NCBI GenBank assembly: GCA_020744225.1
Contig: JAGMWG010000026.1
Span: 124,001-188,000 of the forward strand
Length of the DNA: 64,000 nucleotides
Reading direction: 5' to 3'
From: Paraphoma chrysanthemicola
Taxonomy: Eukaryota > Ascomycota > Dothideomycetes > Pleosporales > Phaeosphaeriaceae
In this document: positions 35,089-46,042 of the stretch, piece after piece
Layout: the number at the start of each line of letters is the position of its first letter
Position numbering within the stretch: position 1 is the stretch's first letter
Program-made: the position numbers and the translations under genes
The notes under the pieces: model-generated
Told to the model about the DNA's origin: nothing
Databases searched by the model: none
Seen by the model: only the letters and a program-made list of their open reading frames with translations

Positions 35089-36770
35089 TGGCCCGAAGTC
35101 GTTTATCATCCGACACCCTACCAATCTTCACCTGTCACCTGAAAACAGACATGCCATTCCGTCTTCAGCGCGGGCCCCAGTGGTAAATTCACCCTTACCA
35201 GATCTAACCTCGCTATCGACGTCTCCTCGACCTATTCCGCTGGCACTCTCTATCCTCCGAGACGAACAGCAGCGATTGACTATGAGCGCAACACGACGTG
35301 CCGTCTTGGCATTTTGGCATTCAATTCAGCCAAGAGCATCCACTGGTGTCTCGCGCAATGCCATTCTTCCTCCCGTCGTGCGACGAATGAGCGAGAAGGA
35401 TCTCCAGTTCCCAAGCCAAGAATTGCTGCTCGGTCACCGTTCAGTACTTGCATGGCAGATGAAGAGGGAAGTCACGGTGATTGAAACACTAGCACTGCGG
35501 GAAGGTGGTTAGAACATCGACTCGCCGCGGATCACCTTTTAGAGGAGCTCAGGGTGAGCAGCAGTACGGAGAACAAGAAATAAAGGATCATGCCTACCAT
35601 GTCGCCGCTGTGCATAAAGCTTACACAAGCCCGGTACCGGGACTTACCGGAAACCTCTTACGATCGGTCGCCAAAGATAGGACAAAAACCACCACCGAAA
35701 CCCTCACTGTCATGCAGCGTTGTGGTGACAAGTAGTGTGCTGAAAGAAACGGTTTAAGGGTTGGTAGCAGGAGGTACAACGACGAACAGACCGCGTGTCA
35801 CCGCGGAATGCAAGCGTGCGATTCTTTGGCCACGATTATGCAGAATCAGGCTTCTTACCGTCAGCACACGAAAACCTGTTGAACAGTAGTGTATGGCGCA
35901 GAATACATCGAGAAGAAGTCAAATAATAGCTACTAAGAGGTGACTGTACATCAAGGGCTGCGAGAGCATCCAGAGTTTGTGGAATTGATACTGCGAAACG
36001 CGTTTGGGTCACTTACCAATCTCGGAAGGGGGGCTTAGCGATCGAAGCTTGAGAAGCGCGCTCTGCCCAAGATTCGTTGCTTGGAGCTCCTTGTACTTCT
36101 GGCAAGACTTTCGGCCAGGGTTGCATACTTGATTCAACTGTTGACCTAGATGTTGTCGGCGTGACAGCAAAATCTATAGAAAGAAACGACATAGAGATAT
36201 GCGCATGGAAAGTGCTAGCGCGCTGCACGTGATACCATCGCGCCGTTCGCTGCCGACACAGAACAACTGCAGGCACTCGATGAAGGTGCGTTTTGCAGCA
36301 TTGTGTACAAGTACCTCTCTTAGGTTTGCAGCATAGAGATTTCGGTTCATTGTGGGAAGGGTCTGATTTAAATTGAATCAGCCCGGTACAGTACGCTATG
36401 AGTTCATGGCTCGACCATTTTGCAGGGTAAGATGTTCCTGACGGGGCTCGGTGCTATGAATAGCCACATCAGCATCACTTGCATGGGCATACGTAACTTC
36501 ACTTGGAGCGAAACAAGTATAATTGTACAAGATAACACCTCTTCACGCGATCCAATCTATCTTCCAATATTGAATCGCCTTTGTCCTATCCCAGAAGATA
36601 TCTGCGTCCGTCACCCGCCAAACACATTACGATCATCACGTGATCCAAAACACAGCACGGGCTCGCATATGCTCGCAGAGCTTATCACATTCGAAATGGC
36701 TAAGGCTTGTGAAAGCCGTCGTGTTTAGTCTCACCGTCAACTGCATTAACTGTGCTTCTGGTGCTTCGTA
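35089..36770. other. No gene recognised
   Basis: Open frames of up to 160 codons at 35030-35512 (plus) are not supported by protein-like composition or splice signals. The rest is short frames. Confidence 0.35.
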
Positions 36771-36771
36771 G

Positions 36772-37022
36772 AACATCACATATGCCATGCAACTCATTTG
36801 GGAAGATGCCATTCTGGTTAGCGAAGCGACCCTCGAAAGCGTGATATTTCGGGACCACCTCGGCGAATGGAAATTGACGACCAGCCTATCCTTGAAGGGA
36901 CGACGGGTAGACATCATCCGCTTGCTGGGGCATATTGCACAAGTAAATTCGCAGACTTGGAAATGATTCGCGGAGCCCTGCGCTACATGCAGGAGAGCAG
37001 CTTGCGGCTACGGACGGTAGGC
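36772..37022 (+). pseudogene. Coding fragment preceded by a plausible acceptor
   Basis: After an acceptor-like TTCGTAG at 36765-36771 (TTAAC branch about 20 nt upstream), a plus-strand frame encodes NITYAMQLIWEDAILVS and a helical, charged stretch up to about 36940. A neighbouring frame then reads DLEMIRGALRYMQESSLRLR. The switch between frames has no usable intron, so a frameshift is likely. The 5' exons are not identified. Confidence 0.35.
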
Positions 37023-38395
37023 TGTGACAGAATTTGACACTCATCCCAAATCAGTGACGTGTATGTGTTTGGACGCCACCATGAAGAAAGAAGCGGGTTC
37101 ATGCGCTAGACTCACAAACCAACAATGCCAAGGACGACACAAACTAGCCAGCATGTCCATTATACACGATGTGGCTGTTGCTCAAGGAGGCTCAATTGTG
37201 ACATATGTGCAATCGCAAGCCTTGTTGTGTTCTGGAGCAATGTGTGTGTGGCGTGCGCCAAGGTGTGTCTCGGCTGTGGCTGTAGATTGCCTGGGATGGC
37301 TGAAGCGAAATGACATGTATCGGCTGGGGCGCGGGCTTGCGGGCACGCGAGCCTCAGTCAGACAAAGAGAATGGCCTCACTTAACCTGGCAGCGGCAACA
37401 ATTGGGCGGCTGTGAAGGAGCTAGAGCTGTCACTTGTGGGTGCCGACGGGCCTAGACATACAGGTCTTGGCGGATGGGAGGCCCGACCACCAGATTTGAG
37501 GCTGGGATGTGGGCCCCACGACGGAGAACTCATTCTGCCTAAGGCAACAGGCGCTTGCAACCTTCGGCATGATTCAGTGGACCCGCGAACTGAAACTGTG
37601 ATGCTACTATCGCCTGGCGGCGCTGCTCTTGCTGCAGGCTGGTCCGCGATCCGAGACTGGCTGCATCATCTTGCGACTATTCCAACCATGTTTGCGCACA
37701 ATGCTGATACCCGTTATCGGTGACTGGGTGCATATGACGTCAATTGAGCAATCACCGGTACTGTGGCGCGATTCCAATTCGCCATGCAGATGTCTCAAAA
37801 GTGTTACTCTGAATTCAGCGCTGCATCGATGCTGCAGTCACACATCGTGTCAGGGACCGTCCTTCAACCTGATTGACTTATTTCAAGAAGTACTCAGGAC
37901 GTATCGCCGTACATTTCCAGCGAGACTGACTTTGACGGGGAGTGCCCTTCCGCTCCGCTGCAGTAGGCTCCTCACCGGTGGCGGCCAACTACCTTTCACG
38001 GAAAGTAGCATATGCAGCTCGGTATGCATCTCCTGCCTAGGTCTATTGAAGCAATTAACGTGAGTTGTACTGGCTGCAACCAAGAGTGACGCCATGGGTC
38101 GATCTTGTAATACTTATAAAGCGTAACGTGCAGTTGATTCTCTGTAATCACCATCATCTTCTCCGCGCACAAGCTAGTCTGTCCATCCGTTTATTCTTTC
38201 GTACACTGTGACTAACCCCCACACTACACGCTTCCACGCACCGTGCAGGACAGATCCCCGGATCCTTGGTACGTTTAGTCTTCTCCTGCCCCCAAATTGA
38301 GCCCCCACGGATTGCGACTGACACGTTCCCAGTCCTTCTGTACACCTCGTTTCTTCCCTTCATAGCATCTTCACGTTGCAGGCACTATAATCGCC
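37023..38395. other. No gene recognised
   Basis: Two plus-strand frames of about 143 codons (37024-37455 and 37629-38063) have unconvincing composition. CT-rich DNA just before 38396 probably holds the promoter of the next gene. Confidence 0.35.
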
Positions 38396-39065
38396 ATGAA
38401 CGCCAGAGGTGCTGTCATTGCGGCTGTATGCAGAGCTGTCGGAGTCTTGTTGTATGCCACCATCTTCGCCTGGTGTTACCCAGACGTACACCGCAACTTG
38501 GAAGCAATTAGAGGCGCCTTGGGTGTGCAAGCCGAGATTCTAGACCTCAACATGATCCTGCGAGTAAGTGAATGGTGGACGATCCTGCTTCACGATTGTG
38601 TGCATCTGGCAGGGTGGATTCTCGACACCAGTATCAACGGTGCCTTGGTCGCAGGTCACATTCTGTGCGCTTTCTTAGTCCGACTGGAGGTATGTCGCGT
38701 GCACATCCTATAGACTGAAGCTGCTTTTAACTCTTGTTCAGCAGGGGATGGTTGTCATGGCGAACCGTCACCTGAGCGATGAAACAGCCGGCTTGACGAA
38801 GACTCTTATTGAAGAAGTTTTCACAACGATCGGCCTCAGTCTCCAGGTCATCGCAGGTTGTTTCCACTCAATCGTCGCGCTCTGTGCACTTTGGTCCCAC
38901 GGAGAGACAACCATCATACGTCTAAGCGAAGAGTATAGCCACATGCTGAGAAGCCTTAGGGACATCATTGCGATTGTCCTCATACTTTGGGTCGTCTACC
39001 AGACGTACAAGGCTACTCGATATCTGGCCAACGACCTCCTTCCTCGAATCTTCAATGCGGTCTAA
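38396..39065 (+). CDS. Small multi-pass membrane protein, 205 aa
   Basis: Exon 1 is 38396-38689 and exon 2 38742-39065. The 52-nt intron has donor GTATGT and acceptor TTCAG and lies in phase 0; an acceptor 3 nt later would also fit. The start MNARGAVIAAV follows a pyrimidine-rich leader. Hydrophobic segments lie at about residues 5-27, 60-75, 80-97, 125-150 and 175-190, giving about four membrane passes. No catalytic motif. The gene looks intact. It is one of several small membrane-protein genes between 38 and 56 kb, but they do not obviously share sequence. Confidence 0.65.
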
Positions 39066-39471
39066 TCATCGTCGTTACCGGTACATCACCCAACTTGGGA
39101 AGACTCTGATGATGCGAAGTGGTCGGATGGGTCAGTCTTTGTCTCCGCTTACGCCTCTAGATGAATGTTGAGGTCAGCGTTACCGGTAGAATCAGGACTG
39201 CTCTTCCTGATCTCCCAGCTTTGTTAATGTTTGTTGGCGCTTACCTTCTCCTTGGTTTCCCAAATGCCCCTTCCCCCTGTATCCTATCCACCTTCCCCTA
39301 GTTCAACATCACACCTCCGTTTGTTTTCTATTTTCACCTTCCCCTGATTTCCTATGTTGGATAGATACGGCCTTGACAGTATGAGGAGTATAGCATAGAC
39401 AATATCATGTACTAGAAACCAATGCTCGTGTCCTCCCCTTTAGACCATTGATTATCGCATACGACTTCCTC

Positions 39472-39858
39472 CTATGAGATGTGCTTGGCACCCAGTAAAC
39501 TCACTAAGAAGAGAAGCCATATTCCACAACTGGACACCGCGATCGACCTGTGAAACCTCGAAACCCTGTTCCTATACGTCTCAGGCTCGAGAGCTGTGCG
39601 CATGCGTCGCATCCAATGTGCCCTCGTTCCATTATAGGAATATTGGTCAAAGGTAATAGTATATGCATCATTCAACATTTCCCGTGTTCCCGCGTCATTT
39701 TGATATAGCGAAAAGACGAAGTTGCGCGCCGAGCAGGGCGATAGTTGAGTCGGGTTGCGATTTCGTCCAGCTTCTTGGAGCTGTCCCTCACGCTGAAAAG
39801 AAGATTCTTCTTTTGCCAGATTCTCTGATCCGCGACAAGCGAACCTCACGAGGTACAT
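39472..39858 (-). CDS. Possible orphan gene, 128 codons
   Basis: A minus-strand frame of 128 codons has a protein-like C-terminal half (MRRMRTALEPETYRNRV) ending in a hydrophobic segment (CGIWLLFLVSLLGA). The start is uncertain. No family is recognised. About 400 bp on its left and 340 bp on its right hold nothing I can identify. Confidence 0.3.
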   Translation of the reverse strand: MYLVRFACRGSENLAKEESSFQREGQLQEAGRNRNPTQLSPCSARNFVFSLYQNDAGTREMLNDAYTITFDQYSYNGTRAHWMRRMRTALEPETYRNRVSRFHRSIAVSSCGIWLLFLVSLLGAKHIS

Positions 39859-40203
39859 TATGACGTAATTTTCGCACTGAGCTAAGCTACAGCTCTACTG
39901 CAAATGTTATAGGATGACTTTTGCGCTCAATGTTCGTGGGCTGTAGTGATTGTGGTGTTCCATGAGCCAAGCCTCCAGGTGCCGACATGCTGACGCTCCA
40001 CTACAAATGCCCTGGTGGGGCGACAGTGGGAGAATACCGAAATCATTAGATGCAGACGACAGAATCAGTGTTGGACCAAACGCTCAAATCCTGAGGACAT
40101 ATGGGAGTCCTGGTGTTGTCATTCATGTCGTTTAGACGTGTTGATGAGAATGTCCAAGTGTAGCAGACGGCACTCCGCCTGAGCCTACTGTATACTTACC
40201 CGT

Positions 40204-40512
40204 CTATTGCGGTGAGAGCCACACGTGTTCTGAATCATCAACGCGATCAGGTAGTGGGACAAATCGGTGGGCTATGTCATCCTCAGGATCAGTAATATGA
40301 GCCGCCATACACATGTGCGTCAATGTAAGAACTAACAACCACGCGTGAAGGAGGTTGAGTATGAACATGCTCGCGGACATGGACGCCACATACTCGCGAA
40401 CTTGGACACGATCCTGAAGTAGCACGAGATCAGGAAGTGTTGGGGGACAATAGCACGCTCGTGGAGGCGTGGAGATGTGCCCGTACTGGTCATGGGCACC
40501 AACGCGCCCCAA
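40204..40512 (-). CDS. Possible small membrane protein, 102 codons
   Basis: A minus-strand frame encodes one hydrophobic segment (SMFILNLLHAWLLVLTLTH) followed by an acidic tail. Both the start and its being a gene are uncertain. Confidence 0.3.
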   Translation of the reverse strand: MGRVGAHDQYGHISTPPRACYCPPTLPDLVLLQDRVQVREYVASMSASMFILNLLHAWLLVLTLTHMCMAAHITDPEDDIAHRFVPLPDRVDDSEHVWLSPQ

Positions 40513-40636
40513 ACATCTCCCCTAAAATATGGACTCGAGGAGCTACGTGAAAGATCAACTAGATTACGGCACTAACGGACTCAAAGAGTATGGACATGAG
40601 GTCTAGCATGAAAATATACCCCACGAGCACGTGGCC

Positions 40637-41112
40637 TTACACTTCCTGAAATGTTCGCTGGTGATTGCCAATTTGCTCTTCCTGCTTCTCGAACAATGAG
40701 TCAGGGAAGCCATACTGGGCAAGGGTAGCCTTTGTGCGGGTGATGGTCTCTGGTTCCTCTGTTGCCGTATATGGCTTGGGAGGGGAGATACGAAGACGTT
40801 TCTGCGATACGGAAGGAGTTGCATCGTTCGGGTATATTGTGCGGCCGATCTTTCTTCTGTCGTTTTGTCGCGACGAGTTGCGATTGAATTTGTTGAAGTA
40901 GGATTGTACTGTATAGGTCACGAGGCGTCGCATAGTTGGCTTTCCCAAGCAACTCCCTGAAGACCCAGCTCGGATGCGGCAGATCGCGCTTGCCGTTGAT
41001 GTCAGCATAGGTGATGTTGAAAATCTCCCTGTCAAAAAGGTCTGTACTGGTTATTCCAGTTGGACCAAGCTCCTTCCACGTGGATTATGCTGGCAAAGTT
41101 GACCGGCGCCAT
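40637..41112 (-). pseudogene. Orphan gene interrupted by two +1 frameshifts
   Basis: From the ATG at 41110-41112 (MAPVNFASIIHVEGAWSNW) the frame runs to a T5 run near 41040. Skipping one base there continues as DREIFNITYADINGKRDLPH and onward to about 40860, where skipping one A continues as IGRTIYPND and on to the stop at 40637. The three pieces read as one protein of about 155 residues. Both frame changes are single extra bases in A/T runs, so they may be true mutations or sequence errors. No family is recognised. Confidence 0.55.
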
Positions 41113-42517
41113 TCCGTTGACCAATAATGACACGGGTAGACAGCAGATGGTAGGGCAGGAGGGGGGAGAAGTTTCGGACAAAGCAGGCTGATGTCTAGCA
41201 GGGAGGGCAACAACACGATGTGGGATCGTGCGGCGCAGATTGTGTGTGTGTGTTTGTGTGTGCGTATAGGTCAGGTTGACGGTTCAATCGTTGTCGCGCA
41301 CACTAGCCGGTAGGTAGCTGTCGTAATTGCATCAGGTAGCTACCATTTCGTATGTACTAGGGCGAACAAGACTAGTTTAATATTGGAGGTGCAAATCTAT
41401 TGGGTCACGGAGTCGTGGTGCCGCAATCGTAAGGTCGCAGCTCTGCAACGCAGCGATATTGATAAGTCTTCATCGTTTCATCGTGCCATGATGCCCACTG
41501 GGAGATTGAGATCATGGTCGTTTTGCACAATGTCCTTGTAGAAAGTTCATCTAGTCACTGCACTACATTATGGTCGAACAAAGCTCTCGTGAAAGTTAAA
41601 GTCATCGCCACAACTCGGCAATAGGGCGAACAATGGGAAATTGACAGAAACCAGCTCATTTTCAGGTGCTGTCAGTAATGAAATGACTTGTCATGCACAC
41701 TAGGCACCAACGATCCTGTACTGGCTGCCAGGGCAGATTTGATCTACGACAGGACCGTGGTGCCGTCAAGGATGGCTAGAGTGACTGGTGGAGCATGTAC
41801 AACCTGCCATGTTGTTTCTCAGAGCGTCCATTGCTCGTGTAGATGAGATAGATGGGATTTCGATCACGTTATGAAATGGACTGGACTCTATTACGACGCC
41901 ATTACCGGGGTGCCGTATGCTGCTGCGCATTTTTCTTGTGCTGGTCAGTGATTAGCATTGAAGAGTGAGTACTTGTGGGATAAACAAGAAAGGCGCATGG
42001 GAAATATCGCGAGCAGGTGCGTTAGAAGAAGACGGTCAGCATAGTCAATGTTACCTCGCTGTGTCTACAGTGCTCATTGACGAGTGTGCTCACTTTGATC
42101 AATGACTCGTTAAGATGTAGGCAGACGCAGCCAATCGTCCACTATTGGAGGACATATCGCAGTCTCACAGGCGTCGGACATTGTAAGAAGATGCCTCAAT
42201 TTACAGATACACTGAGTGCCTCTACTTGCCCGCGACTTGTAATTATTTGCTGTCACTGGTTTGTTTTGCTTGCTTGGTTCAGCTTGAGGTTTTACATGAT
42301 TGCGAGTTATTTGTCCTTTCTTGTAGTATAGTTTGAGTACCCATGTGATTGCGACTTGCTTGTTCTTTGTTGCCCCCGGCTTGTTCAGCATGTTTGGTCA
42401 ACTTGATTATCCACGTGCTTGTATTCGATTGTTGTCGTACTTGCAAGCATTACCAGGTCATATACATAACTTCGTGAGAGGCTCTTACAGCTTTTAGCCC
42501 CAGTAACACATTCTACC
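41113..42517. other. No gene recognised; short GT repeat
   Basis: About 1.4 kb without a credible frame. A GTGTGTGTGTGTTTGTGTGTG run lies at about 41243-41265. The last 100 bp probably hold the promoter of the gene starting at 42518. Confidence 0.4.
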
Positions 42518-43588
42518 ATGTCTTTTGCCGCCAAATTCGAAGCTCAGGTGAACAAGTACCTGAGAAAGAAGAAGAGAGACCTCGTCGACGAGGCTACCAG
42601 CCGGTCTGAAATCACGCCCGTCACAGAAGATACCGGTGCGATGTTGGCGATACGCCTGGCCGCCGACGACTTGGAAAGTGAAGAAGAAGGCTTGTCTACA
42701 TTCCTGCGCAACACAGTTCAGAAGATCGAAGACACGTACAAAAGCAATGAAAACTTGGTGGGTCGATGTCGACAACTGGGCGTTGCCTACACGGGCGACC
42801 GAGCGGTGCTAGCATTACGCATCACGCTTCATGAGTCAGGAGACTCAAGTGAGCCAGACGAAAATGGTCGAGAAGGCAGGTCAGACAACGAGAAGATGAC
42901 TGTGGAGGAGGAACGAGAAGAGCCCGATGGCATAACGGAGCAGGAGACGGATGGCACAATCTTGGAAGCTTCTTCCAATGGCTCTGATGATTCCTCTGAT
43001 AAATCCTCGGGCAACAAAGGCTCTGCTCACAACCCTGGCAATAGTCAACGCAATCGAAGCAACTTCGCTGTTGCAGGTCACCGTCCTCCGGCGGCAGCGA
43101 ACAATGTTCCTCCGCGGGCCTATGGTCTTCCCCATCCAAGAGAGAGGACCCTTGGATTTACGATCAATTTCATGCCTTTACTTCGTGGAGCCACGAAGGC
43201 ATACACGTGGCTACTAGATCCCAGCTTCGGGCAGAATCGGAAACGAGTTGACGAGGACGTAGAGGAGGACGTGGATGGGCACATGGATAAGGGCGTGGAG
43301 GAGGACGTGGAGGAGGACGTGGAGGAGGACATGCATGAGTACGTTGATGAGGAAGGGGACGAGGACATGGATGACGAGATGGATGAGGACTACAGAATGG
43401 ATTTGGATGAGGACATGGATGAGGAAGACGGAATGGATGAGGAATACGGAATGGATTTGGAGGATGAGATGGATGTGGAGGATTAGATGGCTGAGAATTA
43501 CGGAGTAGATAGCGAGGGTGACGCTGTTAAAGCCCCGCCCGAGCCAAAATCTCCGACGAAGCGCGACACGAAGGGCATGCTACATTGA
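42518..43588 (+). CDS. Acidic-repeat orphan protein, 322 aa to the first stop
   Basis: A single exon starts at 42518 (MSFAAKFEAQVNKYLRKK). Residues 1-110 look folded and helical; 110-200 are Ser/Asn/Glu-rich; about 235-322 are a low-complexity acidic repeat of Asp/Glu with Met, Tyr or Val every few residues (EEDVEEDV, DEEYGMDL). A TAG at 43484-43486 ends the frame, but the same frame stays open to a TGA at 43586-43588 and continues the repeat (MAENYGVDSEGD) before a basic end (PPEPKSPTKRD). The first stop may therefore be recent. Acidic tails of this kind are common in nuclear proteins that bind basic partners; the role here is unknown. Confidence 0.65.
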
Positions 43589-43902
43589 GGCGAGGCGATA
43601 GCTCCCTCCGACACAGTACGGCAGTGACAGAGGCGGGCTGGGCTGTTGCATACAGTTTGGGAACGAGGAGCAGCTTGGTGTGAGAACAATAGAAGACATA
43701 GTGAAATAGCATAATGAATGTGAGAACAACGAAAGACATAGTGAAACAGCTTAAGAAATGGAAGATGTATTCGCGGAGAAGTCGGTAGAAGGGCACCGGC
43801 CTTCTTATAACCTTGCCCGCGCAAGTCCGAACACTCTCTATCGCTCCATCCGCACAAAAGCTTACCACGCGCAACTCCACGTCAACCTCGTCAACTTCAA
43901 CC

Positions 43903-44387
43903 ATGTCAACCTCAACCACATCAGCATCGCTGCAGGCATCAGGAACCCATTGATACCTGCCATGTTTGAATCTGTTCTCCACTACCTGAGTTGCGCACGA
44001 CGCCCACGACTATCCCGTCGTCTTCTGGATCTTTCTGGGCACAGTTATTGGACTCATATTTTTGCCGTTATTCCGGGCGTGTTACTCCAAAACGCCTGGC
44101 CAGAAATATTCCAACGACACCCATGGCCAGCTATGCTCATCTTTGGGTCCTATCTCATGTTCGAAGTCCAAACACTCTCCCGCCTCTGTAGTTTCTTCGT
44201 CTCACTTCTGCTGTTAGGGGCGTGGGTGTTGTGCACTGCAGGCATAGTGCTTGTGAAGTGCGCGGGCTGGCTAGCAGGATTAGAAGATGACATGCATCGT
44301 GGCCTCTGGTCAATCGCAATGTTGGCACTCTACTTCTGGATATGTATGCAAATTTCTCTACTGTTCGTAGGTGGAATGCGTACTTAG
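43903..44387 (+). pseudogene. Small membrane-protein gene, probably frame-disrupted
   Basis: Two plus-strand frames contribute. From an ATG at 43903 (MSTSTTSAS) one frame has two TGA codons (43951, 43987), then a hydrophobic stretch VVFWIFLGTVIGLIFLPLF at about 44015-44070. From about 44180 a second frame, itself open from 43962, encodes two strong hydrophobic segments (SFFVSLLLLGAW; SIAMLALYFWICMQISLLF) to the stop at 44387. The simplest reading is one multi-pass protein with a frameshift between 44100 and 44180 and two CGA-to-TGA changes. The frame from 43962 to 44387 alone (141 codons) is the fallback model. Confidence 0.4.
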
Positions 44388-44395
44388 GAGCGTAC

Positions 44396-44760
44396 TTAGG
44401 AGCGATATACCACCAACAACGATCTGGCCTCGGTATTTGCAGCTATGATGGTCAGCAGCACAACGAAGACTACTATGATGGAGTAGAAGCCCATGAAGAA
44501 TGAAAGCACAACATTTGACGGTACCCAAAGCTTGTACTGGCGCATATGTTTTCGCCGTCTACGTTCATTGACTCTAAATGTATATCTACGTCCCCAACTA
44601 AACTCTCAACCTCCCCATTGGTGAAGTCGATGCATGTGCCCCTTCTGGTCGTCGTTACGCTCGAGAGCGACGTGTCGTAAGATGTTTCCAACCAACGAAA
44701 GCGAGGCAGATGAGCGAGAGGCATGAAACGTGGTTCGCTTGATCGGGCAGCGCACTTAGG
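44396..44760 (-). pseudogene. C-terminal part of a membrane-protein gene with one TGA
   Basis: A minus-strand frame ending at TAA 44396-44398 encodes a basic stretch (NERRRRKHMRQYKLW) followed by one long hydrophobic segment (VVLSFFMGFYSIIVVFVVLL) and a short tail. The same frame is open upstream to about 44760 except for a TGA at 44606-44608, one transition from CGA. The 5' exons are not identified. It converges tail to tail with the gene ending at 44387, leaving only 8 bp between stops. Confidence 0.5.
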
Positions 44761-46042
44761 GCAAGGGCAGCGACTGTTCGGGTACGTAAAGGTGTGAGGC
44801 GTGCATGCTTGTCTTTACGAATGTCATTGCACTTGTCCTTGCGATTGTAAGCACAAGAAGCCATCAGGCAGAGGTGGGCATACCTGGCTCGAAGCCATTC
44901 AAGTCTACCATGGTCTTGAGGATAAATCTAATAATTCTTCGCAACTTTCTGAAGCCAACAGAGTCATGGCCGGACGTTGTGTGCGTGTGAAATAGATTCC
45001 ACGATGAACTTATCATGCAACTTCGACCATATCCGCCCTACAGGCCATTATTGCTTCAGCAACCGTGTTCCATGAGGGGGTGATTACAGCGCGCGTTAGA
45101 CCCAACCCAGGCGGGGCGGGGCGAATTTAGGCGACAAGCTTCGTCCTGGTAATTTGACCAACGGCAACGCACAAGCCATAATGGAGGAGGATATGCGGCA
45201 CCAGGACATGGCGAGGCGTATGTGCGTACTTCACCGAGATGCGTAGGCATTTCGTGACAAGAACAACTCAGGAAAAGCCTAGACTGACATCTTCGCCCAT
45301 AAGTATGCCCATTCGAGATTTTCTCGCTCTCCATCTACGCTCCATTGTTAAAGCGCGGCGTGCGCTTTGGCTGGAAGTGGGTGGGTCGCAAGGCGCGCTT
45401 CCGATCCGCTTCGTGAGTAGGACAGTTAGCTTGGGGCGAATCGTGGAAGATGACTTGACGCACCCAGGATTGCACGAGGTCGCACCCGGTCTGTGATGGA
45501 TGCGCAGACATGATGCGCGTTGTCAGTGGGCAAGAACAAGTTCGGGGGAAATGATGGTGGCGGAACAGGTGCGGACAGCGTGCAACGGAACGTCGGTTGC
45601 GGCTTCTCGTCGAACGGGACTCACAGGTCTCGCGATGCCCTAAATGGCTCTCAATCCACCAGTCGCCGTCATGCTATCAGGCCCAAAGGCATTGTTTCTG
45701 AGGAACGGCTCCAGCGAAGTGGTGGACGAGGTAAATCGCGATGCTCTTGCAGTTCAGCCATGAAACTCAACGTTGTTGGGGGACTGTAATCCGGTAGTCA
45801 CATATGGGAGCTTGCTCTTCCTACAGTATGTTGATTCTAGGTGGCCCTGGTACGTTTGTTCTGCCCCATACATGTTGCATCCCACCCACCCGCCAGCGAA
45901 CATGATGCCCATGTGCGATGGTCATTCAAATCCCGTGAGGAGCGCATCCATCATACCACGCGCACACTCGTTCGCACCACTTGATTCGCATAGCTGTGGA
46001 AGACCTGCCTGTAATTAGTTCATGCATGTCCGACAGCGTGCT
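44761..46042. other. No gene recognised
   Basis: Short frames on both strands, none with protein-like composition or splice support. Confidence 0.4.
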
